From an uncultured Pseudomonadota bacterium (GTDB lineage: Bacteria > Pseudomonadota > Gammaproteobacteria > Steroidobacterales > Steroidobacteraceae), in assembly GCA_903908265.1 (NCBI GenBank), contig CAIVRI010000005.1, positions 1 through 64,000 of the forward strand: a DNA stretch of 64,000 nt. The letters run 5' to 3'. The notes under the pieces were generated by a model. That model searched no databases. It worked only from the letters and a program-made list of their open reading frames with translations, and was not told where the DNA came from. The first letter of the stretch is position 1, and each line of letters begins with the position of its first letter. A program made the translations under genes and the position numbers. Shown one piece after another: positions 1-9,138 of the stretch.

Positions 1-18
1 GCCGCTTGGTGGCCTCGC

Positions 19-137
19 CGGTGGTCCCAGTTCACGAAATCGGTGGTACCCAACTCAGGAAATCGGGTGGGTCCGAACTCAGGAAATCAGGTGGTACCCA
101 ACTCAGGAAATCGACTGGGTCCCATCAGAGGAAATCG
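19..137. repeat. Five imperfect ~24-bp tandem repeats (consensus about GGTGGTACCCAACTCAGGAAATCG)
   Basis: Direct reading: ggtggtcccagttcacgaaatc / ggtggtacccaactcaggaaatc / gggtgggtccgaactcaggaaatc / aggtggtacccaactcaggaaatc / gactgggtcccatcagaggaaatc. Confidence 0.85.
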
Positions 138-576
138 TGCACGCAAAGCGGTCAAAGAATCTGACGAAATTGAAATTGGCGAATATGACCCGGCCAAACA
201 TGGCGGAGAAATCGCGCCACCACCGCCCGCTTTTCGATCCAACACTCCATTGACGGCCCTGCACTATCACGTCGGCTTGAGCGGCATCGACGATGCTGAT
301 GAGCGGCGAGAGTTACTGCGGAGCATCATCAGTTGCTCTTTTAAGCTATTGCCAAAGGTTGGCTCGCCGGATTACATGCGCCAGTGGGGCGAAGGCAAAA
401 GCCCGCAGCGGGTCAGATGCATGGCTTATCACCTCAGCTGGAACATCGGTTTCCCGGGTGCAAAAGAGACTAACGAGCTAGCGCGGCAGCACTGGGTGGA
501 AGACCTCAAATGGTTGACCAAAAACTACAAAGCAAAGATACCTGCGTCCAGGTGGCCGAAGGTGCCAACCTCTTGA
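43..576 (+). CDS. Hypothetical protein; N-terminus encoded by 24-bp repeats (VVPNSGNR-like 8-mers), C-terminal helical region (ALHYHVGLSGIDDADERRELL...DYMRQWGEGKSPQRVRCMAYHL)
   Basis: ORF track; true start uncertain because the N-terminal part is just translated repeats. Confidence 0.4.
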   Translation: MVPNSGNRVGPNSGNQVVPNSGNRLGPIRGNRARKAVKESDEIEIGEYDPAKHGGEIAPPPPAFRSNTPLTALHYHVGLSGIDDADERRELLRSIISCSFKLLPKVGSPDYMRQWGEGKSPQRVRCMAYHLSWNIGFPGAKETNELARQHWVEDLKWLTKNYKAKIPASRWPKVPTS

Positions 577-822
577 AGAGTGCTGGCATCTTTAAAAAGA
601 GGTCTAACTGGATCGGTGAGGATGTCCTAAAAGCCCGACAGCCAGCCTGGCCTCGGAACGGCGGAGGTTGTATGATGTCTTGGTTGAATAGGCGTGGCCA
701 CTCCTAAAACTCAGGCGAGTTAGGGAATGCTATCGATGTATTTTTATATTCGGCATTCAGGTAAGTGCGCCAAATAGAGGCAGTTAAGGTCAATAAAGCC
801 GCGACAACAGGAGGAGAGCAGA

Positions 823-3800
823 ATGTCCATGCATCAAATCCTGGGTGATGTCGCAGCGACGCTCGCAGCCTTATTGGAAAGTAATCTACCTCAAGTTGGT
901 AAAGACTGGTGGCAGTCATGCGTTATTGATCGACTCTCGATTCAGCAGCAGCGACTGGTAGCCGAGCGACGCGTTGACTCGCTGGCAGGTTTAGACCTCG
1001 CGGGATTGCTGCGGGTGTTCGATCAGAACTGGAATCCGCTTGGGTATCGACTGAACCTCGATCAGCAGACGCGCAGTTGGCTGAAGGAGGCGCAAGGAAT
1101 CCGCAACAGATGGGCTCACTTGCCTCCTGGGGGACTTCGATCAGAAGATGCCTACCGCGACGTCGACACGCTCCATCGGCTTCTCGTTGTACTTGGCGCA
1201 GACCAAGTAACCTTGGATCGGGCACAGGCTGAACGTGGACGTGTGCTAAGTGAGTTGTCCCCGCGACCGAATATTGGTGACGTCGCTACACAGGTTGCAC
1301 AGGCCAGGGGCGGCATCTCGAAGGGGACCGTCGTTCGCCTCAAGGCGCGCCCCGATATCACTGGGGCGGTGCTTGATGTCGTTCCCGGCGACCCGGAGGC
1401 TCGCTTCACGGTTTTTCATGGGGGCGAGGTCGCGACATACTACGAATCTCAGGTCGAGCCTATAGTCCTGAAGCCGAGCAGAAAGAATGTCGAACCAGAA
1501 GCGCTGCACGCTGCGCTCACGGCTACTCAGCTCAGGCACCCCAGCACCGGGCACCTCTACTCCCTTTACGCGTCACGGATCAATTTCGTCCCCTACCAAT
1601 TCCGGCCGGTACTGAAGTTGATCCAGGCGGATCGTCCTCGACTGCTGATCGCAGACGAGGTCGGCGTTGGCAAGACGATCGAAGCAGGCCTCATATTGAA
1701 GGAACTTCAAGCTCGTCGAGAACTGAAGTCCGTGCTGGTCATCTGCCCGAAGCCGCTGGTCGCCGAGCGCAAGTGGATGGAGGAACTCAAGCGTTTCGAC
1801 GAGCAGTGCACCCATATCGACGGCGACGCCCTGCGCTACTGCATCGAGGAGACCCACCTCGATGGGACATGGCCTCAACAATATGCGCGCTCGATCGTTC
1901 CGTATTCGCTGTTCGACGAAACTCTTCTGCTGGGAAAGCAGGGTAAGGGCCGCAAGATCCGGGGACTTCTGGATCTGGATCCACCGCCGGCATTCGATCT
2001 CGTCATTGTGGACGAGGCGCATCACATTCGGAATACGGACACCTGGGCCTACAGGACGGTCAGGTACTTCTGCGACAACGCTGAGGCGGTGGTGCTGCTG
2101 TCGGCGACGCCCATTCAATTGGGCGACAACGACCTCTTCACGTTGCTCCAGCTGGTTCGCCCCGACTTGCTCCCTAGCCGTCGCGATTTCGACCACATGG
2201 CGGAGCCCAACCCCCACATCAACGCGGCGATCGAAATCGCACGTAATGCGAAACCGGGGTGGATGGCTGCCGCGCGAAAAAGACTCGCGCTGGCCTTAGG
2301 GACCGATTGGGGAGCCTCGGTCCTGTCAGCAGACGCGCGGGTCCAACCACTCCTCGACGCGTTGGCTCAGCAAGAACTGCGAATCGAAGACCGCCTGACG
2401 GTAGTTAGGGAACTGGAGTCGCTCTACACCTTTGCGCCGATCATCAATCGGACGCGTCGGCGCGACATCGGAAATTTCACGACACGAAAGCCCGAGACGG
2501 TGTCTGTCGACTTCACGACAGAGCAGGAACTTCTGCACAGCGGAGTTCTCGACTTGGTCGGCAGGATTCTTGCCCATCGTCACGGTGACCGAAACCTGCC
2601 GTTCATGATGACGACGATCCGCAGGCAAGTGGCCAGTTGCGTGTTTGGTCTCGCGCCTTACCTAGAGGCTATCCTTTCAGGCCAGTTGACCCGACTTGAA
2701 TTGAGTGAGACGGATACCGATGACGGGGTGCAGGTGATGACAGAGGCGTTCGCAGAGTTCCGCGCCGACGTTGATGCGCTCCTTCGCCTAGCCAAGGGGC
2801 TGAGTTCGGAAGATCCCAAGTTTTCAAAGTTCGCCAAGGTAGTGTTGGACAAGCAGGCCCTGCCGAACAATAAACTGCTGGTATTTAGCACCTTCCGTCA
2901 CACGCTCGCCTATTTGGTGGACAAGCTCCAGAGTGAAAGTATCCGCATCGGACTGATCCACGGGGATGTGCCAGAGGAAGAACGCCGCGAACTGCGCAAC
3001 CGATTCAGCCGCCCGAAGGATGATCCTCGTGCGATCGATCTGCTGCTGTCCTCGGAGGTGGGCTGCGAAGGCCTCGACTACCAATTCTGTGACGGCATCG
3101 TCAACTACGACTTGCCATGGAACCCGATGCGGGTGGAGCAACGCATCGGCCGTATCGACCGCTATGGGCAGAAAAGCGAAACCGTGGCGATCTTCAACTT
3201 CATCACGCCTGGCACCGTGGATGCAGAGATCTACGAGCGGTGTCTGCTTCGAATTGGCGTGTTCCGGCAGGCGCTCGGTGGCAGCGAGGAAATCCTTGGA
3301 AAACTCACACGCGAGATCCGCTCTATCGCCGAAAACCTTCAGTTGACCTTGGAGGAGCAGTCCCACCGGCTCCAACAACTTGCCGATAACGAGATCCGTG
3401 TGGTGCAGGAACAGACACTTCTTGAAGAACAACAGGCGACGCTGTTCGGACTCTCGGTGCCAAAGCAAGATGAGGAATTGATCAAAAGTGCATCGAGCTT
3501 CTGGCTCACGCCATCCAGGATTCGAAACCTCATCGAGGCGTACCTGTCGACGCTCGACTCGGGCCGGTCGTACAAGCTGCAGGGCCGACAGCCGATCGTG
3601 AGCATTCAGCTCAATCAAGAAATCCGGAACCGATTGATCAGTGATTTCAAGGCAGTCTCGCAGATTGGTGCCGTTGACCGAACCTGGGAACGCTGGCTCA
3701 AGGGCAACGACCCCTATCTGCGATTGACCTTCGACCCGGCGGCTGCTGACGAGGACCGGTCGGCTACGTTCGTCACGCCTACGCATCCCTTGGCCAGGCA

Positions 3801-4365
3801 AGCCGCCAAGATATCTGAGCCCCTATCGACGCTCGCGTGTGCCGTTTCAGCCAAGTCATCGATTGTGGCGTCGGGTCGCTATCCGTTCGCGATCTATCGG
3901 TGGAAAGTCATGGGCGTGAGGGAGTCCTTCGCGTTCCAACCAATCTGCGAAAGCGAGGAGCACTCGAAAGCCTTGCTGGAGTTGCTTGAGGGTGCGACCG
4001 CCGCTCAGGGTGCGGCAGCAATCACGGTCGCCGAAGAGGAACGACTGGAGGCCATTCACTACCGGGTCTGGATGAGCCGGCGTGGAGAACACATCGAGTC
4101 TGTGACTCAGTCTGCAGAAATCAGGATGGCATCGCTCAAGGCCTCGCACCAGGCCCGCTTGGCTCTGCTTGAAGAGCAACGTGATCAAGCGACTGATGCG
4201 CGCATCAGGCGGATGAAGGATGGACAGATCGAAGCTGCCAACCGCGATTTCGAGCGGCGGTCTTCAGAATTGGATCGGGTCGCAGGGCAGGCCGAGATCG
4301 TAGCCGAAGCCGCTGTCCTTGGGGTTCTGACTGTGGAATCACTATCCGCGCAGACGGGAACATGA
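823..4365 (+). CDS. Swt1-type HEPN domain-containing SNF2/DEAH-box helicase
   Basis: N-terminal HEPN with RX4H (R94-NRWA-H99); Walker A ADEVGVGKTIEAG; VDEAHHIRN; LLSATP; helicase C-terminal motifs VFSTFRHTLAYL and MRVEQRIGRIDRYGQ; RBS aggagg upstream. Confidence 0.85.
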   Translation: MSMHQILGDVAATLAALLESNLPQVGKDWWQSCVIDRLSIQQQRLVAERRVDSLAGLDLAGLLRVFDQNWNPLGYRLNLDQQTRSWLKEAQGIRNRWAHLPPGGLRSEDAYRDVDTLHRLLVVLGADQVTLDRAQAERGRVLSELSPRPNIGDVATQVAQARGGISKGTVVRLKARPDITGAVLDVVPGDPEARFTVFHGGEVATYYESQVEPIVLKPSRKNVEPEALHAALTATQLRHPSTGHLYSLYASRINFVPYQFRPVLKLIQADRPRLLIADEVGVGKTIEAGLILKELQARRELKSVLVICPKPLVAERKWMEELKRFDEQCTHIDGDALRYCIEETHLDGTWPQQYARSIVPYSLFDETLLLGKQGKGRKIRGLLDLDPPPAFDLVIVDEAHHIRNTDTWAYRTVRYFCDNAEAVVLLSATPIQLGDNDLFTLLQLVRPDLLPSRRDFDHMAEPNPHINAAIEIARNAKPGWMAAARKRLALALGTDWGASVLSADARVQPLLDALAQQELRIEDRLTVVRELESLYTFAPIINRTRRRDIGNFTTRKPETVSVDFTTEQELLHSGVLDLVGRILAHRHGDRNLPFMMTTIRRQVASCVFGLAPYLEAILSGQLTRLELSETDTDDGVQVMTEAFAEFRADVDALLRLAKGLSSEDPKFSKFAKVVLDKQALPNNKLLVFSTFRHTLAYLVDKLQSESIRIGLIHGDVPEEERRELRNRFSRPKDDPRAIDLLLSSEVGCEGLDYQFCDGIVNYDLPWNPMRVEQRIGRIDRYGQKSETVAIFNFITPGTVDAEIYERCLLRIGVFRQALGGSEEILGKLTREIRSIAENLQLTLEEQSHRLQQLADNEIRVVQEQTLLEEQQATLFGLSVPKQDEELIKSASSFWLTPSRIRNLIEAYLSTLDSGRSYKLQGRQPIVSIQLNQEIRNRLISDFKAVSQIGAVDRTWERWLKGNDPYLRLTFDPAAADEDRSATFVTPTHPLARQAAKISEPLSTLACAVSAKSSIVASGRYPFAIYRWKVMGVRESFAFQPICESEEHSKALLELLEGATAAQGAAAITVAEEERLEAIHYRVWMSRRGEHIESVTQSAEIRMASLKASHQARLALLEEQRDQATDARIRRMKDGQIEAANRDFERRSSELDRVAGQAEIVAEAAVLGVLTVESLSAQTGT

Positions 4366-4401
4366 CCAACGCTGATTGCAAAGTAAAAAGAGAGGTGGCC
4401 G

Positions 4402-7400
4402 ATGACCTTTAGCAAACCAGAGTTCGATCAACTCCAGTCGGATCGACTTGCTTACGTTGATGGCCTCCGAAGAAATAAGGGATTCGAAGCTGGCATTCTT
4501 CGGCTGCTGACGCAACTCTACCCCGACAACGCACACTTCATTTACGAACTACTGCAAAACGCAGAAGATGCGAAGGCTTCATACGCGCGATTTACCCTCT
4601 CCAAGGAGGCACTGCTCTTCGAGCATGACGGATCACGTCTCTTTTCGGCAAGGGATGTGGAGTCGATTACCAGCATAGGTGACAGTACCAAAGCGGACTC
4701 TCCAACAGAGATTGGTAAGTTTGGAGTCGGCTTCAAGGCGGTCTTCGCTTACACAAAGACGCCAGAAATTCACTCCGGCGAATATCACTTTCGCATTCGT
4801 GACCTCGTGGTTCCAGAACTCCTGCCCTCATCGCACATTTCTGCAGAAGGGTTCAAGACAACGTTTCTGTTTCCATTTGATCATCAGAAAAAAGATGCGC
4901 AGCAAGCCGCGCAGGAGATCACCGGGGCTCTGAAGTCGTTGGACGATACGGCTCTACTTTTCTTGTCGAATATTTGCAAAATTAGCTTTGTACTGCCGGA
5001 TGGTTCTGAGGGAAGATTGGAGCGAAATACTCCAACGGATATTCCTCAGTTATCCAGCAAAGGCCAGCAGATTCAAGTTATTGTGAACACACCCTCGACC
5101 GCGCCTCGCAAGTCAAACTGGCTTTTATACAGTCAAGTCGTAACTATCGACGATGAATCGACGCGCAAGGATTGCACCGTTGCGATTGCCTTTAGCCTCG
5201 CAGAGAACGAAGGCAAAACCAAAAAGTCGAACTGGAAAGTGGTCCCCCTCCACCCAGGCCGAGTTTCAATCTATTTTCCAGCTGACAAGGAAACATCGAA
5301 CCTTCGGTTCCACATGCATGCGCCATTCGCTTCGACAGTGGCGCGCGATAGCGTTCGGGACTGCCAAGGAAATCACCAACTCTTAGCAGCTCTTGCACAA
5401 TTGACTTCCGAATCCATGATTAACTTGCGCGATCGGGGTTTGCTAACAATATCGGCACTTGAGGTACTTCCTATCGAGGACGACAACCTGCCGAAGTTTT
5501 ATGAACCAATTAGAGAAAAACTTATTCTCTCATTCGCAGAACAGGCTCTGGTCCTCACTATTTCCGGTGAATATCGTAAGTCCGGCGATCTTTTTCGTGG
5601 TCCCGCCGATATTGCAGCAGTCTTGGGCGACAAAGATCTTGCCTTAATTACTGGGGAAAAGTTGACTACACCACTTTGGTGTGCGAACCCGCCTCAAGTA
5701 AACCAACGCGCGGATAAGTTTCTAGACAGTCTCTTAATTAAATTATGGGGCTGGGAAGAGTTGTCCGAAGCGTTAGATTGCACTTCATGCAAGGTTGCAT
5801 ATGGAGAGGATAAAGGGAGGTTGAAGCGGCTTAGTTCTTGGATCGCCTCTAAAGAGGACGCATGGTTACAGAAATTCTATGCAATGCTGCATGATGCAAT
5901 ACTGCGACATCACGAGACTTTTGATGTAGCAGATCTTTCTTTTGTTCGCGTGATCAAGGATGGTCAGAACCATATGGTCCGACCTCGCGAGGCCTTCTTC
6001 GCACTTGACGAGGCAGAGAGAAAGTCTGATGTACTTTGGGTTAAGCAAGAAACTTATTCATCAGGTAAATCCGTTGCTCAGAAAGAGAGCGCCAAACGAT
6101 TTCTCGTGCACGCTGGAGTCAAGGTTTTTAATGAAAAAGAAGCTTTGGCCGTACTTCTTTCAACATACAAAGAGGGGACATTTCCGAATGACTCGACGCA
6201 CTTAAGACATATTCGGCAGTTTGTTCAATTTCACAAGAGGCAACCCCGGGATGTAGATGTTTTTGCAGGAAAGAAATTTCTTCGAGCAATCAATTCAAAA
6301 CATCCAGACAAAAATATATTCTGCGATCCTTCGCGAATTTACTTAGATACACCATATGAGGAAACCGGACTAGCATCCATAAAAAGTGCACAGCCAAAAT
6401 ATATATTGTGGAACGGATACGTAGATTTAAAAGCAGGCTTCGTTGATTTCGTAAAGGCCGTGGGAGTGCAGGCAGAACTGACAATTGTCGAAGCCCGAGT
6501 ATCAGATAACGAAAATTGGCAACGGCTATCTAAAGACTATGGATATAGAGTTCGCTGTACAGCATCAGCCATTGTCGCAGATTGGACGATCGAAGGTATT
6601 TTTTTATTGCTTCAAGAGCCATCGCTCGAAGCAAGTCGTCTTATCTGGAAGGCTTTGATTCGTGCGGATAGAAGGGTAGCAAAGGCTCGGTTTCGACCGA
6701 ACCAAAGTTACGACGTTATCGAATCGGAATCTCAGCTGATTTGTCATCTCAAGGGGACCGCGTGGATTCCAGATTCCGATGGCAATTTCCACTTGCCGAA
6801 CGAGATATCTCGCACCCAACTTAGGGCGGATTTTCCGTTCGATAATCAGAATGGGCTCCTTGACGCAATCGGACTCGAGAGCAGTGTGCTGAAAAAGAGC
6901 GAAGAATTTCAGCGCAAAGATCTGACAGTTAGGGAAATCGGGTTTAGCGGCGTTAACGGCGCCACCAATGTGGCAAATGCCGCGAAACAGGCCGGCCTTA
7001 GCGAAGAGGATTTAGTGGCAATGATCAGGCAACATGCGCCAAGCCCCGATCAACCGGAAGAGGAAGTTCGCAACACAGATCGTCGCCGGCGTGGTGTTCT
7101 AGAGCACCGCGATAACGCTCCCTCAAGGGAGTCTGTTCAGCGCGAGCGATTAATTCAATCCAACGTGCAAGGCGTCATGGCAGAGGCGAAGGCATACCTG
7201 CGAGCGAAGTACACCAATGGGCAGGGGCAGATGGTCTGCCAAGTTTGCAAAAATGAGATGCCCTTTAAATTGGGCACGGGCGAGCACTACTTTGAGGCAG
7301 TTCAGGCGATCCGAGGTCTTTCTCAGCACTACTACGAGAACCGGCTGGCTCTATGTCCCACCTGCGCTGCGATGTATCAGTACGCGAGAGCATGTACCGA

Positions 7401-7563
7401 TCCTGAGTTGAAGGACCGAGTTGAAGCTATCGACGGTGAAACTGCTGGTTTATCTGTCGAGTTAGAAGTGGTGCTGGCGGGGTTGACGCGGAAGATCCGT
7501 TTTGTCGGAACGCACTTCTTCGATCTCAGGGTGGTCCTAGACGGATCAGAGGCTAAGGATTAG
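4402..7563 (+). CDS. Sacsin/GHKL-type (HSP90-like) ATPase protein with C-terminal degenerate HNH-like zinc module
   Basis: FIYELLQNAEDA (N-box), ITSIGDSTK and GKFGVGFKAVF (G2); C-terminal CQVCKNE...YFEAVQAI...NRLALCPTCAAMYQYA; 36 bp downstream of the helicase gene on the same strand. Confidence 0.8.
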   Translation: MTFSKPEFDQLQSDRLAYVDGLRRNKGFEAGILRLLTQLYPDNAHFIYELLQNAEDAKASYARFTLSKEALLFEHDGSRLFSARDVESITSIGDSTKADSPTEIGKFGVGFKAVFAYTKTPEIHSGEYHFRIRDLVVPELLPSSHISAEGFKTTFLFPFDHQKKDAQQAAQEITGALKSLDDTALLFLSNICKISFVLPDGSEGRLERNTPTDIPQLSSKGQQIQVIVNTPSTAPRKSNWLLYSQVVTIDDESTRKDCTVAIAFSLAENEGKTKKSNWKVVPLHPGRVSIYFPADKETSNLRFHMHAPFASTVARDSVRDCQGNHQLLAALAQLTSESMINLRDRGLLTISALEVLPIEDDNLPKFYEPIREKLILSFAEQALVLTISGEYRKSGDLFRGPADIAAVLGDKDLALITGEKLTTPLWCANPPQVNQRADKFLDSLLIKLWGWEELSEALDCTSCKVAYGEDKGRLKRLSSWIASKEDAWLQKFYAMLHDAILRHHETFDVADLSFVRVIKDGQNHMVRPREAFFALDEAERKSDVLWVKQETYSSGKSVAQKESAKRFLVHAGVKVFNEKEALAVLLSTYKEGTFPNDSTHLRHIRQFVQFHKRQPRDVDVFAGKKFLRAINSKHPDKNIFCDPSRIYLDTPYEETGLASIKSAQPKYILWNGYVDLKAGFVDFVKAVGVQAELTIVEARVSDNENWQRLSKDYGYRVRCTASAIVADWTIEGIFLLLQEPSLEASRLIWKALIRADRRVAKARFRPNQSYDVIESESQLICHLKGTAWIPDSDGNFHLPNEISRTQLRADFPFDNQNGLLDAIGLESSVLKKSEEFQRKDLTVREIGFSGVNGATNVANAAKQAGLSEEDLVAMIRQHAPSPDQPEEEVRNTDRRRRGVLEHRDNAPSRESVQRERLIQSNVQGVMAEAKAYLRAKYTNGQGQMVCQVCKNEMPFKLGTGEHYFEAVQAIRGLSQHYYENRLALCPTCAAMYQYARACTDPELKDRVEAIDGETAGLSVELEVVLAGLTRKIRFVGTHFFDLRVVLDGSEAKD

Positions 7564-7597
7564 TGACAGTGACAAGTTGCTGGATTTGCCCAATACG

Positions 7598-7858
7598 TCA
7601 AACCGAAATTCGTAGCGATTTTTTCCGATTCCCCACCGCCCGACTGACCAAATTACTTATCGAACCTGCTGCCTGTATGTCATTGAAAATACTTGAAGTG
7701 GCGTCGCGAGCGCTCGCGCCCACTAGGTTTTTGACCATAAGCAGCAAAATCACTCCGAAAAATATGAATCCAAAAACACCTTTGACTAGAGCGAATACGA
7801 GTCTGAGCCCAGCCAAAGCTAGCGGAATCATGGCTAACAGAATCAAGATCTGAATCAC
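7598..7858 (-). CDS. Small hydrophobic (membrane) hypothetical protein
   Basis: 86-aa ORF with long hydrophobic N-terminal segments. Confidence 0.4.
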   Translation of the reverse strand: MIQILILLAMIPLALAGLRLVFALVKGVFGFIFFGVILLLMVKNLVGASARDATSSIFNDIQAAGSISNLVSRAVGNRKKSLRISV

Positions 7859-8246
7859 GTGTGCCTATGATGAGGTTATTGCTGCGAACCCTACTTGACG
7901 CCAGTCCGAAGCCTGCAAGGAGTCCAAACTCGTGATTTGCAGCGATTGAGACTGAATCGCGACATTTGAGAGTTCATGCTAACCATTGAGAAGCTCACCC
8001 AATGAGCTTTCAGTTCTCTTTTGCTATCCAATGCCACAAAAAAACCGCTCGATTCGTCCGCGCGTAAGTCATTGATTTATATGAGGGTGACGGTCGTACC
8101 TTCCGGACTTCGACCTGCAACGGGTGGGGAGGGTCGGAGAGAGAATACGCAAACGGAGAGTAAAACGCGCCGGTTACTGGCAGAAATGGCCCTCTCCTTA
8201 GTCCGCAAGAACCCGCAGCAACCCGCGCAAACACGTGCTAGTAGGC

Positions 8247-8278
8247 AAAAAAAAGCCAACCGGTTAGGGTTGGCTTTT
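8247..8278 (-). terminator. Rho-independent terminator of tmRNA
   Basis: Minus strand AAAAGCCAACCctaacCGGTTGGCTTTTTTTT-type hairpin plus T-tract just beyond the tmRNA 3' end. Confidence 0.8.
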
Positions 8279-8285
8279 AAGGTAT

Positions 8286-8636
8286 TGGTGGAGCCGGGGG
8301 GAATCGAACCCCCGTCCGCAAGTCCTACGCTACAAGATCTACATGCTTATCCGGTCTATTGATCTCGCTTCGAGCTACCCGATCGGCAGGGAAAACTCGA
8401 GGCCAGACCCGTCCTTTTTAGCGATGTGCGACCCGGGTCACGCGCACACCACGATCCTGAGTTTGCGACCCCATCTCCCCCCGCTCAGGCACGGAAGAAG
8501 TGGAGTAGGCGGGGCTTAAGCCGCCAGAGCGTAGCTGTTGTCGTTCGCAGCTAAAATTTGCAAATGGTTTAACGAGGAATCCGCACCTCGGCATGCACCT
8601 GGAGTTTCGTAACCCACGTCGAAACCGGTCGGCCCC
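8286..8636 (-). ncRNA. ssrA: tmRNA (tag ANDNSYALAA)
   Basis: Minus strand 5' GGGGCCGACCGGTTTCGACG ... 3' GGACGGGGGTTCGATTCCCCCCGGCTCCACCA; tag reading frame GCG AAC GAC AAC AGC TAC GCT CTG GCG GCT TAA at 8548-8516. Confidence 0.95.
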
Positions 8637-8734
8637 AGAAGCAGGAACAGCATACCAGATCATCGTCCTGATCCGTTAATTGGGTTAGAGTTTCCCCATT
8701 GCAACGGGGCGACGCCCCTTATTTGGAGTCCGCC

Positions 8735-9082
8735 ATGCTGCAGCGTCTCGATACCGGTCCCCGCATGTCCGAAGCGGTCGTTCACGGCCAGACCGTCTAT
8801 CTCGCCGGGCAGGTCGCCGACGACACGACCCTCGACGTTGCCGGCCAGACTCGGGAAGTGCTGGCCTCGATCGACAGCCTTCTCGAGCGCGTCGGCTCCG
8901 ACAAGAAACACATCCTGCAGGCGACGGTGTATCTGGCGGACATCGCGACCTTCAAGGATATGAATTCGGCCTGGGATGCGTGGGTCGCGCAAGGGCACAC
9001 GCCAGCCCGTGCGACCGTCGAGGCCAAGCTGGCCGCCCCCGAGTACAAGGTGGAGATCGTGGTGGTGGCCGCGCTGGCCTGA
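8735..9082 (+). CDS. RidA family protein
   Basis: VYLAGQVADD...VYLADIATFKDMNSAWDAW...PARATVEAKLAAPEYKVEIVVVAA. Confidence 0.85.
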   Translation: MLQRLDTGPRMSEAVVHGQTVYLAGQVADDTTLDVAGQTREVLASIDSLLERVGSDKKHILQATVYLADIATFKDMNSAWDAWVAQGHTPARATVEAKLAAPEYKVEIVVVAALA

Positions 9083-9138
9083 AGTGCCGGGGTCGGCCGG
9101 TGCCGACCCCGATTTGATCATCTGCGCGAGGGGCTGGT

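Noticed and set aside
19-137. Possible CRISPR array
   Set aside because: Units are contiguous tandem repeats with no unique spacers and no cas genes nearby.
2824-3801. 325-aa minus-strand ORF
   Set aside because: Antisense to the SNF2 helicase gene.
823-7563. DISARM or BREX assignment
   Set aside because: A SNF2 helicase is present but there is no methyltransferase, DrmA/B/C, PglZ or Lon-like gene in the visible neighbourhood.
8021-8362. 113-aa plus-strand ORF ending ...VEPGGIEPPSASPTLQDLHAYPVY
   Set aside because: Antisense translation of the tmRNA 3' region; a recurrent spurious annotation.
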